DNA from: Deltaproteobacteria bacterium
GTDB lineage: Bacteria; Myxococcota_A; Polyangia; Polyangiales; JADJMO01
NCBI GenBank assembly: GCA_016182965.1
Contig: JACPFM010000132.1
Span: forward strand, 1 to 64,000
Direction: 5' to 3'
DNA: 64,000 nt
Shown here: positions 55,132 through 63,486 of the stretch, piece by piece
How positions within the stretch are numbered: position 1 is the first letter of the stretch
Layout of the letters: each line of letters begins with the position of its first letter
Program-made: the position numbers and the translations under genes
Notes under the pieces: model-generated
Seen by the model: only the letters and a program-made list of their open reading frames with translations
What the model was told of the DNA's origin: nothing
The model's database searches: none

Positions 55132-56004
55132 TCAGGGCCAGGCGCGCCGCGCGAGAATCGCCTCGAGAAGTGCGACCAGCCCCGCCTCGTCGAGCGCGGC
55201 GAGGTCCGCGCGGCGCGCGTGGTCGAGCTCGATGGCGAGGGCGCGGCAGACCGACTCGATGTTCGCGCGTGTCGCCTCGGCACGCCCCTGCTCGCGGCCC
55301 TCGGCGAGCGCCTCTTGTCGGTCGAGCTTGCGCGCGAGCTCAGCCTCGCGGCGCAGCTCGGCGATGCGCTGTGCAGACGGTTCGCGCGAGAGGATCTCGA
55401 GGGCGTGCTTGGCTTCGGCCATGATCGGTTCCTCGCTGGCCAAGGAGTCTAGCGCGCGCTCGTCGTCGAAGCGAAGGAACCGAGCCCAACGCTGTAGGTC
55501 GACGCCCTCTCCCTCGGTCGACGCCTGCTCGAGGCGCGGCAGGTCCACGAGGTGGATCGCGAGCACGTCCGAGAGCAGCGCGTGGTCGTGCACCTCGCGC
55601 ACCTCGTACGTGGAGTGGAAGCGCCGGTCGGGCGACCGCGTTTCGTCGTGCGGTTGTGGGCGACGGGCCGACGCGAGGAACACGACGCTCACCACCGGCT
55701 CGAGCCTGAGGTAGTCGTCGCCGCGCCGCAGGCGGCCCGAATAGAGCCGAGCCCAGTGGTAGAGCCAGCGCGCGCCATGGCCACGCCGCGGATCGCACTG
55801 CATTTCGACGTCCACCAGCTTGCCGTCTTCGAGCTTCACCAGCACGTCGAGCCGCACGCCTCGGTCGGAGGCGAGATCTTTGGGCAGCTCCGGATCGAGC
55901 ACGGTGACCTGCGCGATGGGAGACGCAGGCCGGAGCACGGCGGTCAGGAGCGACACGAGAAGTCGCACGTTGCGCGGCTCGGCGAAGAGCATCTTGAAGA
56001 CCAC
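55132..56004 (-). CDS. Rpn-type PD-(D/E)XK nuclease/putative transposase family protein
   Basis: The product is 290 aa from a GTG at 56004. VVFKMLFAEPRNVRLLVSLL opens the PDDEXK_2 (Rpn, recombination-promoting nuclease) domain. The catalytic region has RLDVLVKLEDGKLVDVEMQ with Asp and Glu-x-Gln. A helical C-terminal tail of repeats (AEAKHALEILSREPSAQ) ends the protein. An in-frame stop lies only two codons before the GTG, and the codons LD just before it fit the family's usual beginning, so the 5' end looks truncated or frameshifted. It is head to head with a hipA fragment. Confidence 0.75.
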   Translation of the reverse strand: MVFKMLFAEPRNVRLLVSLLTAVLRPASPIAQVTVLDPELPKDLASDRGVRLDVLVKLEDGKLVDVEMQCDPRRGHGARWLYHWARLYSGRLRRGDDYLRLEPVVSVVFLASARRPQPHDETRSPDRRFHSTYEVREVHDHALLSDVLAIHLVDLPRLEQASTEGEGVDLQRWARFLRFDDERALDSLASEEPIMAEAKHALEILSREPSAQRIAELRREAELARKLDRQEALAEGREQGRAEATRANIESVCRALAIELDHARRADLAALDEAGLVALLEAILARRAWP

Positions 56005-56009
56005 GTCGA

Positions 56010-56387
56010 GTCATCAAGCTCCTGCCGCAGGGGCGGTTCCGACTGACCCCGCTCTACGACGTGATCTCCGCGTGGCCCGTTTCGGGCGCGCGCCACGATC
56101 AGATCCACCCGAATAAGCTGAAGCTCGCGATGGCCCTTCGCGGGGCGAAGAAGCACTACCGGATCGAGGAGATCGATCGGCGGCACTTCAATGCCACGGC
56201 CCGCCTCTGCGGCCTCGGGACGGACATGGACGGGATCATCGAAGAGGTCGTCTCGAACACTCCGCGCGTGATCGACGAGGTGGCGGCGGCGTTGCCCAGC
56301 GGCTTCCCCAAGGCGGTCTTCGAGGCCGTGACCAAGGGCCTGAAGAAGAGCAAGGAAGCGTTGGCGCGGGGAGTTGCAGCGGGGTAG
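56010..56387 (+). pseudogene. C-terminal fragment of a HipA-type toxin kinase
   Basis: Translation gives IKLLPQGRFRLTPLYDVISA followed by HPNKLKLAMALRG, IDRRHFNATARLCGLGTDMD and TPRVIDEVAAALP, the typical last 125 residues of HipA. The kinase core of about 300 residues is missing because the frame is cut off at the start of the Rpn-type gene on the other strand. The longest ORF begins with a GTG at 56061, but no functional protein is expected. No hipB partner is present. Confidence 0.8.
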
Positions 56388-56505
56388 CGAGGGATCAGCG
56401 CCGTCCCGCTCCGCTTCGACGCCGTTGCGCAGCGCAGGCTGCTGCTCTTGGACGCGCGTGTCGGCCACGCGTGCGTCTCTCCCTCACCCGTGTTATGCAG
56501 AAGTT

Positions 56506-56754
56506 ATGACGATCAGGCGCATCACCATCAGCGTCCCCGAAGAGGTCGCGCGGCGCATCAAGGAGGCTGCGGCCGACGCGTCCGTCTCGGCGTGGGTGAC
56601 GAGCGTCATCGAGGAGCGGCTCGAGGATGCGGAGCTCGACCGCCTGTGGGACGAGTTCTATCGCAGCGTTCGGCCGCGGCGGGCGGACATCGCCCGCGCG
56701 AACACTCTCTTCCGGCAGCTCACACGGCCGCGTCGGCGCAAGAGCGCCGCGTGA
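56506..56754 (+). CDS. Ribbon-helix-helix antitoxin (VapB-like)
   Basis: The product is 82 aa. RRITISVPEEVARRIKEAAADASVSAWVTSVIEERL is the ribbon-helix-helix fold (shown here as a description of residues 3-38: a beta strand ISV and two helices). The C-terminal tail is rich in Arg/Lys and probably binds the toxin. It overlaps the next gene by 4 bases (GTGA), which is typical of toxin-antitoxin pairs. Confidence 0.85.
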   Translation: MTIRRITISVPEEVARRIKEAAADASVSAWVTSVIEERLEDAELDRLWDEFYRSVRPRRADIARANTLFRQLTRPRRRKSAA

Positions 56755-57134
56755 GCTCGTCGTCGGGGGTCGTGCTCGACGCAGGGGTCTTCATCGCCGT
56801 CGAGCGGAGGGACCGCGTGATGGTCCATCTCCTTCGGCGTTTCGTGGAGGCCGGGACCCCGCTCGTCACCTCGGCTGGCGTGGTGGCCCAGGTCTGGCGC
56901 GGCGGGTCGCGCCAGCAGGTGCCCATCGCGTACCTGCTCCGCCGGACGCAGGTCATCGACATGACCGGCGCGGTCGCGAAGGTGCTCGGACGCATGCTCG
57001 GACTCTCGCGCACCAGCGATCCTGTAGACGCGCACGTCGTCTTGATCGCACGAGAACGGGGCTGGCCGGTCCTGACGTCCGATCCGGAGGACCTCCGCGC
57101 CATCGACGCGACGCTGGTGGTCCAGGCGATCTGA
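56751..57134 (+). CDS. PIN-domain toxin (VapC-like ribonuclease)
   Basis: The product is 127 aa. PIN acidic residues are in VVLDAGVFIAVERRD (first Asp), then TSAGVVAQVWR and SRTSDPVDAHVVLIARERG with the distal Asp pair, and VLTSDPEDL. PIN toxins cut tRNA or mRNA. The GTG start overlaps the antitoxin stop. It is one of the two toxin-related features in this 1.2-kb stretch, beside the truncated hipA. Confidence 0.85.
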   Translation: MSSSSGVVLDAGVFIAVERRDRVMVHLLRRFVEAGTPLVTSAGVVAQVWRGGSRQQVPIAYLLRRTQVIDMTGAVAKVLGRMLGLSRTSDPVDAHVVLIARERGWPVLTSDPEDLRAIDATLVVQAI

Positions 57135-57376
57135 TTTCGCGTGCAGGTCGTAGGTAATGAAGCGTGTTGGCGGATTCCAGGGCCAGAGTTGACGTAGTCA
57201 CGGGATGCCGCTCACCGTGGACGGAGTATGGCGGGCGCAAGCTGGCGGGACGCCTCTCATGGTCGGCCACCTCTCGCTGTGCATCCGCGCCCCGGAGACT
57301 CGCAAGCCGAAGAAGCTCCTCGAGCCGCAGCCCGGGCGCGTATTCACCAAGGGTTGCCCCGAGGCCGCGCACGTGA

Positions 57377-58720
57377 TCAGCCGACGCCGCCGACCTCGAG
57401 ATCGAGCCCGCCGAACGGCGCGCGCGGGATCCACACGTGCGACGCCTGCGCGCCGACCAGCGCGATCTCCCAACCGAGCGCCGCGCTCCCGGCCTGCGCG
57501 ACCGCGCGCGCGCTGCCGCCCGTGGGGGGCGCGGTCTGCGCGCCGTCGAACGTCGCGAGCGCGATCGCCGCGCCGTCGGCGCTCTCGTCGATCGGCCGCA
57601 CCACGTCGAGCGCCAGCGGGAAGCGACCGTCGCTCAGCGCCTTGTCGAACGTCTCGTCGTCGAGCGCGCGCGCGATCCCGCCGAGATCGCGCGCGAGGAT
57701 CTCGGCGGCGGCGACCGCGATCGGCATCGAGGCGCGCACCATGATCGGCACGTTGGGCGCGAGCGTCGCCGCGTCGGCCGGCTTGGCGGCCTCGGCGCGC
57801 GCCGCGTGGCCGCGTCGCAAGAGGCCGAGGTGTCCCATGCGATCGGGCGCGATCGCGTCGACGATCGCGAGCACGGCGCCGGGTCGCTGCAGCTCGGGGA
57901 CCTCGCGCCCCGCGCGCAACGCGAGGTAGCCGAGCGCGCCGAGATCGATCGGCCGCGCGCCGGGGCGCGGCGCGAAGAGCCCGTCGGTGAGCCAGGCGAG
58001 CTCCGTCTCGTAGCGCTCGAAGGCGCGCAGCGAGCGCCCGAGATCGACCGCCCCTTCGAGCTCGAAGCGCGTGATGCGCGTGGGGTGGGCGACCGCGGAG
58101 AGCCCCACCGCCGGCGCGTACGGGCGGCGCACGAGGCGCAGCGTCGTCGAGCCGTCGCGGGCCTCGACCGCGGCGTCCCACGCCGTGGAGGGCACGATGC
58201 GCCGGGGCTCGTAGCGCGCGATGCCCGCGAGGGGCGTCGCCAGCCGCCGCATCAACGCGTCTTGATCGGCGAGGCCGGCGAAGAACACGCCGCGCGCGCC
58301 GTCGACGCGGGGCACCGGCAGGTCACGCAGCGCGAGCCGGGCGCCGCTCGCGCGCGCCTCGATGAAGGAGGCCACGACGTCGCTCGGGCGAACGCCGGGC
58401 GCGAGATCGACGCGCAGGCCCTTCAGCGTGCCGGACGTCGCGTCCTTCGGGGCGCCGATCGCGGCGCGAGGCTCGAGCATGCCGTCGATCGCGCGAACCC
58501 ACAGCGGCGGGAACAGCGACAGCCCGACGAGCGAGGCGACGAGATCGTTGGAGGCGTGCGGGTTGGGCGCGCGCACCGGCCAGGGCCATCGCAGCCGCAC
58601 CGTGCGCGCGGCGCCGTGCGCCCTCGGCGCGACGAGGGCGGCGGCCGCGACGGCGACCGAGGCGAGGAACGAGCGGCGACGCACGGCCCAGAGCGTAGTC
58701 GCACCGCGCGCTCGACGCAT
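57377..58720 (-). CDS. Secreted protein, divergent solute-binding-protein-like
   Basis: The product is 447 aa from the ATG at 58720 (a GTG at 58684 is an alternative). The start VRRRSFLASVAVAAAALVAP carries a twin-arginine-like RRxFL motif and a hydrophobic core ending in AHGA. The mature part has a pattern resembling family 5 solute-binding proteins (LAPGVRPSDVVASFIEARAS, VGLSLFPPLW), but similarity is weak. Exported location is likely; a ligand is not. It is 13 bases downstream of the M16 peptidase stop. Confidence 0.55.
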   Translation of the reverse strand: MRRARGATTLWAVRRRSFLASVAVAAAALVAPRAHGAARTVRLRWPWPVRAPNPHASNDLVASLVGLSLFPPLWVRAIDGMLEPRAAIGAPKDATSGTLKGLRVDLAPGVRPSDVVASFIEARASGARLALRDLPVPRVDGARGVFFAGLADQDALMRRLATPLAGIARYEPRRIVPSTAWDAAVEARDGSTTLRLVRRPYAPAVGLSAVAHPTRITRFELEGAVDLGRSLRAFERYETELAWLTDGLFAPRPGARPIDLGALGYLALRAGREVPELQRPGAVLAIVDAIAPDRMGHLGLLRRGHAARAEAAKPADAATLAPNVPIMVRASMPIAVAAAEILARDLGGIARALDDETFDKALSDGRFPLALDVVRPIDESADGAAIALATFDGAQTAPPTGGSARAVAQAGSAALGWEIALVGAQASHVWIPRAPFGGLDLEVGGVG

Positions 58721-58733
58721 GGCGCGCGACGGC

Positions 58734-60020
58734 TCAGGTGCCGAGCAGCTTCCGCAGGGCGAGCCGCCCGGCAGCGGTGAGCGTGCCGACCGTCGCGATG
58801 TGCATGGCCTCGCGCCGGAACACCGCGGCGGCGGCGTCACGGAGCTCCTTCGGGCCGAGCGCGTCGAAGCGCGACGACCACGCGTCGAACCCGCGCGGTC
58901 GATCGAACAGCACGGCGCCGCCCGCGAGCGCCTCGAGGTCCTCGGCGTGGTCCATCGCCGCCTCGACGCTCCAGCGATGACGGCGCTTGGCCTTCTCGAC
59001 CTCGTCGGGCGTCGGCCCGTTGGCCGCCAGATCGTGCACGAGCTCGAAGCACTCCTGCGCGACCTCGGGCAGGCGCTCCGGGCTCATCGCGGCGTCGAGA
59101 TCGAGCGCGCCGACCTCGACGAACGGCTCCCACAGCGCGGAGCAGTCGTAGACCATGCCGCCGTCGTCGGCGAGGCGCCGGTAGAGGCGCGTGGACATGC
59201 CGTCGTCGATGACGCGCAGGAGCAGCTCGATGGCCGGTCCGAGCGGATCGCGCTCGCCGGGGGTGACCCAGGACATGCGCAGATCGGTCTGACTGCCCGG
59301 CGAGGCGACGTGCTTGCGACGGACCACGCCCTTGGCGTCGTTCGACCAGGGCGCGGCGACCGCGCGCTCGCCGCGCGGCATCGATCCGAAGTGCTGTTCG
59401 ACCAGGGCGAGCGCCTCGCGCTCGTCGCACCGGCCCGCCACCGCGAAGACCGAGTTCGCCGCGACCCAGTAGCGCGCGAGGTGCGCGCGGAGGCGCTCCT
59501 CGTCGAACCCGTCGAGCGCCTCGAGCGGCCCGGTGATCGGGAAGCCCAGGGGGTGGTCGCCGAACATCGCGGCGCGCACCACGTTGTCGGGATCGACCTG
59601 GCGCCCCGTCTCGTCGAGGTCGTCGAGGATCTCTTCGCGCACGATGCGCTTCTCGACGTCGATCTCGCCGAGCCGCGGCGCGCGCACCACCTCGCCGAGG
59701 AGCGCCATCGACTCGGCGAACGACGCCGGCGGCGCGATCACGTGGAGGTGCGTGTGATCGGCGTGCGTGGTCGCCGACAGCGCGCCGCCCAGCCGCTCGA
59801 ACGCGAGGTTCTGTGCGTGCGCGCTCGGGTGCCGCGCGGTGCCGCGGTAGAGCATGTGCTCGAGGAAATGCGAGATGCCGTTGTCGGCAAGGCTCTCGTG
59901 ACGCGAGCCGACGCCGACGAACAGCCCGAACGCCACGCGGTGCAGCGCCGGCTGCGGCACGACGACGACGCGCAGCCCGTTGGGGAGCGTCGTCTCGTGC
60001 CACTGCGGAGGAGCGATCAT
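58734..60020 (-). CDS. M16-family (insulinase/PqqL-like) zinc peptidase
   Basis: The product is 428 aa. The inverted zinc motif is HFLEH (His51, Glu54, His55), with the distal Glu near residue 131 in RIVREEILDDLDE. The N-terminal half is the catalytic domain; the C-terminal half is the inactive homologous domain. No signal peptide is present, so it probably acts in the cytosol or another compartment, like other single-chain M16B enzymes. Its ATG overlaps the PpiD-like stop by 4 bases, so the two are made together. Confidence 0.9.
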   Translation of the reverse strand: MIAPPQWHETTLPNGLRVVVVPQPALHRVAFGLFVGVGSRHESLADNGISHFLEHMLYRGTARHPSAHAQNLAFERLGGALSATTHADHTHLHVIAPPASFAESMALLGEVVRAPRLGEIDVEKRIVREEILDDLDETGRQVDPDNVVRAAMFGDHPLGFPITGPLEALDGFDEERLRAHLARYWVAANSVFAVAGRCDEREALALVEQHFGSMPRGERAVAAPWSNDAKGVVRRKHVASPGSQTDLRMSWVTPGERDPLGPAIELLLRVIDDGMSTRLYRRLADDGGMVYDCSALWEPFVEVGALDLDAAMSPERLPEVAQECFELVHDLAANGPTPDEVEKAKRRHRWSVEAAMDHAEDLEALAGGAVLFDRPRGFDAWSSRFDALGPKELRDAAAAVFRREAMHIATVGTLTAAGRLALRKLLGT

Positions 60021-61768
60021 TCGTCGTACGGCATCGGGGGCGGCGGGGCCTCGCCGGGGGCGCCCTTCTGGCTCTCGCTCGTGACGTAGCGCTGATCGAC
60101 GGTGTAGTTGTCCTTGTTCAGCAGATCGCGCAGCGAGTTGAGGTAGTTGACGATCGCGTCCTCGCGCTTCTTGGCGAGCATGTTGCCGACGTAGAGCGAC
60201 TTGTCCTTCTCGAACTCCTCGCGGGTGACCGCGTGCCGATCGGTGAGCACCACCAGGTAGCGCTCCTTGCCGGCGGTGATCGGGCCGCCGAAGGGCGCCT
60301 CCTTGGTGAGCTTCTCGACGGCCGTCGCGATCGCCGTGGGGTCTTCGGCGCTCGGGATGGGCGTGCCGCTGACCGTGTAGGGCGAGCCCTGCTCGACGCG
60401 CGGGCGGTGGTCGTCGGTCTGCCACCCGGCGCCGTTCATCGCGCCGAGGACGTCGTCGATCGCCTTCTCGAGGCGCGCCTTCGTCTCGTCGGCGGCGACC
60501 AGCGCGCGGGCGTCCGCGTCGCTCTTGCCGGCCTTCTTCGATTCGTCGACCTTCTGCTGCAGCGTCGCGTCGATCTGCACCGGGAGCTTGCCCTTGACCG
60601 CGTCGGCGACCTTCTGCGAGGCCTCCTGCGCCAGCTCCTCGCCGCGCGCGTCGCGGTAGAGCGGCCAGGCGACGGCGGCGGTGCCCTCGAGCACCCCGTC
60701 GAGCCTGATCACGTGGAAGCCGTTCTCCGACTCGACGACGAACAGATCGCCGGGCTTCGCCTTGGCGAGCGCGTCGCGCACCGGCGCCGGCTGATCGGCG
60801 AGGTTCACCCACTCCCAGCGGCCGCCGCGATCCTTGGTCGCGGAGTCGGCGCTCTCGTCCTTCGCCAGCTTGGCGATGTCCTCGCCCTTCTTGACGCGGG
60901 CGAGGAGGTCGTCGGCCTTCTTCTTCGCCTCGGCCTTCTTGTCGGCGGGCGTGTCCTTCTTCGCCTCGAGGAGGACCTGACGGGCGTCGTACAGCTTCGT
61001 CGGCTGATCCTTCGGGAGGGTCGCCGCGCGGTCGTCGACCTCCTTCTTGTGCGCCTCGGCCCACTTGCCGATCGCGTCCTTGTCGGCGGCGACGAAGTGA
61101 TCGCCGAAGAACCGCGGCTCGAAGCGCACCCACTGCACCGACGTGGTCGAGCGCTCGTAGACGTACTGCTCGAAGGCCTCGACCTCGCCGACCTTCACCC
61201 GCTCGGCGACGAGCGCGATCATGCGCGCGGCGGTGAGCTCCTCGATCTGGCTGTCGACGAACTCGGTCGTGTTCTGGCCGGTCGTCGACTGCACGACCTT
61301 CTCGAAGATCTGCTGATCGAACGGCTTCTCCTTGGTGCCGAACTGCGTCCAGCGGACGCCGGCCGGGTCGATGCCGAGCTGCCGCGCCTGCCCGCGCATC
61401 GCCGCCGGAACGGTGACGTGCACGCGCCAGCGGACGATCTCGTTCATCACGTCGTCCTCGCCGACGCGCACGCCGAGGCGCTTGGCCTCTTGCTCGAGGA
61501 GCGTGCGCTCGACGAGCGAGTCGACCGCCGCCTTGTTCCAGTTCATGCCGGGCGCGTCGTACTGCCCGCGCAGCAGATAGCGCTGCGCGCGCCAGTCGCG
61601 CTCGTCGATGCAGGTGCCCCGCACCTTCGCCACGCACTTGCGCGACAAGCCGGTCATCGGCCCACCCGATCCCGGGCGGAACTGGATCACGAAGACGACC
61701 ATCACCGCACCCAACAGCAGGGTGTAGATGAAGGACATCGCGCCCTTCTGGCGGAAGAGATTCAGCAT
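60017..61768 (-). CDS. ppiD: PpiD/SurA-type peptidyl-prolyl isomerase chaperone
   Basis: The product is 583 aa. A single N-terminal membrane helix (MSFIYTLLLGAVMVVFVIQF) anchors it in the inner membrane with the body in the periplasm. A SurA-like N-domain (SLVERTLLEQEAKRLG) is followed by a parvulin domain near residue 270-360 (ARQVLLEAKKDTPADKK, then GGRWEWVNLADQPAPV, FVVESENGFHVIRLDGV). It helps fold outer-membrane and secreted proteins. The C-terminus is Pro-rich. It is translationally coupled to the M16 peptidase. Confidence 0.85.
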   Translation of the reverse strand: MLNLFRQKGAMSFIYTLLLGAVMVVFVIQFRPGSGGPMTGLSRKCVAKVRGTCIDERDWRAQRYLLRGQYDAPGMNWNKAAVDSLVERTLLEQEAKRLGVRVGEDDVMNEIVRWRVHVTVPAAMRGQARQLGIDPAGVRWTQFGTKEKPFDQQIFEKVVQSTTGQNTTEFVDSQIEELTAARMIALVAERVKVGEVEAFEQYVYERSTTSVQWVRFEPRFFGDHFVAADKDAIGKWAEAHKKEVDDRAATLPKDQPTKLYDARQVLLEAKKDTPADKKAEAKKKADDLLARVKKGEDIAKLAKDESADSATKDRGGRWEWVNLADQPAPVRDALAKAKPGDLFVVESENGFHVIRLDGVLEGTAAVAWPLYRDARGEELAQEASQKVADAVKGKLPVQIDATLQQKVDESKKAGKSDADARALVAADETKARLEKAIDDVLGAMNGAGWQTDDHRPRVEQGSPYTVSGTPIPSAEDPTAIATAVEKLTKEAPFGGPITAGKERYLVVLTDRHAVTREEFEKDKSLYVGNMLAKKREDAIVNYLNSLRDLLNKDNYTVDQRYVTSESQKGAPGEAPPPPMPYDE

Positions 61769-61946
61769 GGCGGGGCGGGCCTTCTACCACGGCCAGCGGG
61801 CCGGGGGGTCCGGGGCGCGACTCGACCGACGGACCCGAGCAAATCCAGCCCATTCGCGTCGGAGGGGGGTTCCCTCCCCCCACGGCCCGGCCTCCCCGCC
61901 CCTCCCTCGCCGCGATCTCGGTCGTCGCCGGTCTGGCCCTCGCGGG

Positions 61947-62403
61947 TCAGCAGACGGCGCCGTTGGGCAGACAGACGTTGGCCGGCCCGTCGACCGTCTT
62001 GCACACGGCGCAGTACTGACCGGCGCCGCAGCCGGACGTGCTGCAGTCGCCGCCGCTGCCGACGAGGCTACACGCAGCTCGAGCCCATCGTCGTCCACGG
62101 AGCGCCGAACTGGCTGCAGTACGTGGCGCTCATGTACCCGCCCGAGCACACGCAATCACCGCGGTGCGGCTTCGCGACCGGCCCCACGCAGAACCCCATC
62201 GCGTCGGGGTAGTCGGCCTTGATGATGCACTTCTGCCCTTCGGGGCAGGTGAACCCGGCGATCCCACCGCAGACCGCGCGCGACGACGCGGCCGATTCAC
62301 TGCTGCTCGAAGCACCCTCGTCCCCCTCACCCGATGAAGCGGCGCAACCGAAGGCGAAGACGGAGATCGAGAGGACGGCGAAGGCGAAGCGCGGGAGATT
62401 CAT
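61947..62403 (-). pseudogene. Cysteine-rich lipoprotein gene with a frameshift
   Basis: From the ATG at 62403, preceded by GAGGAAA, the first frame gives a signal with lipobox FAFGC, a Gly/Ser linker, and CGGIAGFTCPEGQKC with VCSGGYMSATYC, then stops at 62068-62070 after SSCV. In the next frame the sequence continues SLVGSGGDCSTSGCGAGQYC and CKTVDGPANVCLPNGAVC to a stop at 61947-61949. The second part has the same Cys spacing as the intact lipoprotein at 7809-8132. One extra base, a mutation or sequencing error, would explain the break. Confidence 0.75.
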
Positions 62404-62491
62404 GGTGGTTTCCTCGGGTAGGGACAGTGTGGTCGCAGCACCTACCACCGGATGATCCCGCGCGCAAACAACGGCGCTCCGAGTCCTGCGT

Positions 62492-63481
62492 TCACGGCGG
62501 CGCGTCGACGACGGCAGGACCCTCGACGCGCGCGCCCCGTTCGTCGAACCGCAGGACGTCCGACGCCTCCCATCGCGCGACGACCGCGTCGCCGGTCGTC
62601 AGCTCGGGGTCTCCGCGCCCGGTGATGCGCGCGCCGCCTCCGTCGACGGTGACCCAGGTCTCGGCGCCGAGCGGCTCGACGAGCACGACACGGCCCTGCA
62701 CGCCGTCGCCCGAGCGCGCGACGGTCACGTGCTCCGGGCGCACACCGAGGGTGTCGCCCTCCATCAGGTTGATCGCGGGCGCCCCGAAGAACGACGCGAC
62801 GAACGTGTCGACCGGGCGGGCGTAGATCTCGCGCGGCGGCCCCACTTGCCGGACGCGTCCCTCGCGGAGGACCACCACGCGATCGGCGAGGGTCATCGCC
62901 TCGGCCTGATCGTGGGTCACCCAGACGAACGTCGCCCCGAGCTCCCGGTGCAGGGCGCGGATCTCCACCCGCATCTGCGCGCGCAGCGCCGGATCGAGGT
63001 TCGAGAGCGGCTCGTCGAAGAGGCACACGCGCGGGCGCCGGACGATGGCGCGGGCGAGCGCCACGCGCTGTCGCTCGCCGCCGGAGAGCTGCTTCGGCTT
63101 GCGATCGAGCAGGTGCGCGATGGCCAGCCGCTCGGCGGTCGCGCGCACGCGCGCGTCGATCTCGGCCTTGCCGACTCGATCGATCTCCAGCGGGAAGGCG
63201 ATGTTCCGCCGCACGTCGAAGTGCGGGTACAGCGCGTAGCTCTGGAAGACCAAGGCGACGCCGCGCTGCTTCGGGTCGAGGCGCGTGGCGTCGCGTCCGT
63301 CGATGCGGAGGGCGCCGGAGGTCGGCGCGTCGAGGCCGACGATCAGCGACAGCAGCGTGGACTTGCCGCAGCCGGAGGGGCCGACGATCGCGATCATCTC
63401 GCCGTCGTCGACGGTCAGGTCGACGTCGCGCACGCCGCCGCGGCCGTCGAACGTGCGGGTGAGCCGCTCGAGCTCGATCAT
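62492..63481 (-). CDS. ABC transporter ATP-binding protein, MalK/UgpC type
   Basis: The product is 329 aa. Walker A is GPSGCGKST, the Q-loop is VFQSYALYPH, the signature LSGGERQRVALARA, Walker B CLFDEPLSNLD, and the switch His is in WVTHDQ. The C-terminal OB-type regulatory domain (GVRPEHVTV) marks the sugar/glycerophosphate importer subclass. It follows the permease gene, whose stop overlaps a GTG four codons upstream of the ATG used here. The imported sugar is not known. Confidence 0.93.
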   Translation of the reverse strand: MIELERLTRTFDGRGGVRDVDLTVDDGEMIAIVGPSGCGKSTLLSLIVGLDAPTSGALRIDGRDATRLDPKQRGVALVFQSYALYPHFDVRRNIAFPLEIDRVGKAEIDARVRATAERLAIAHLLDRKPKQLSGGERQRVALARAIVRRPRVCLFDEPLSNLDPALRAQMRVEIRALHRELGATFVWVTHDQAEAMTLADRVVVLREGRVRQVGPPREIYARPVDTFVASFFGAPAINLMEGDTLGVRPEHVTVARSGDGVQGRVVLVEPLGAETWVTVDGGGARITGRGDPELTTGDAVVARWEASDVLRFDERGARVEGPAVVDAPP

Positions 63482-63486
63482 GCGCT

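Noticed and set aside
55944..56468. 174-codon minus-strand ORF covering the hipA fragment
   Set aside because: It is antisense to the recognisable hipA fragment and has no motif of its own.
57135..57376. A plus-strand ORF starting at 57205 (MPLTVDGVWRAQAGG) between vapC and the next gene
   Set aside because: The frame runs into antisense sequence of the following gene and shows no known family. It may be another remnant, but I cannot name it.
61855..61885. G-run/C-run hairpin (GGAGGG-GGTT-CCCTCC) as a terminator
   Set aside because: It forms a strong stem but no T-run follows on either strand, so it could equally be random GC-rich sequence.
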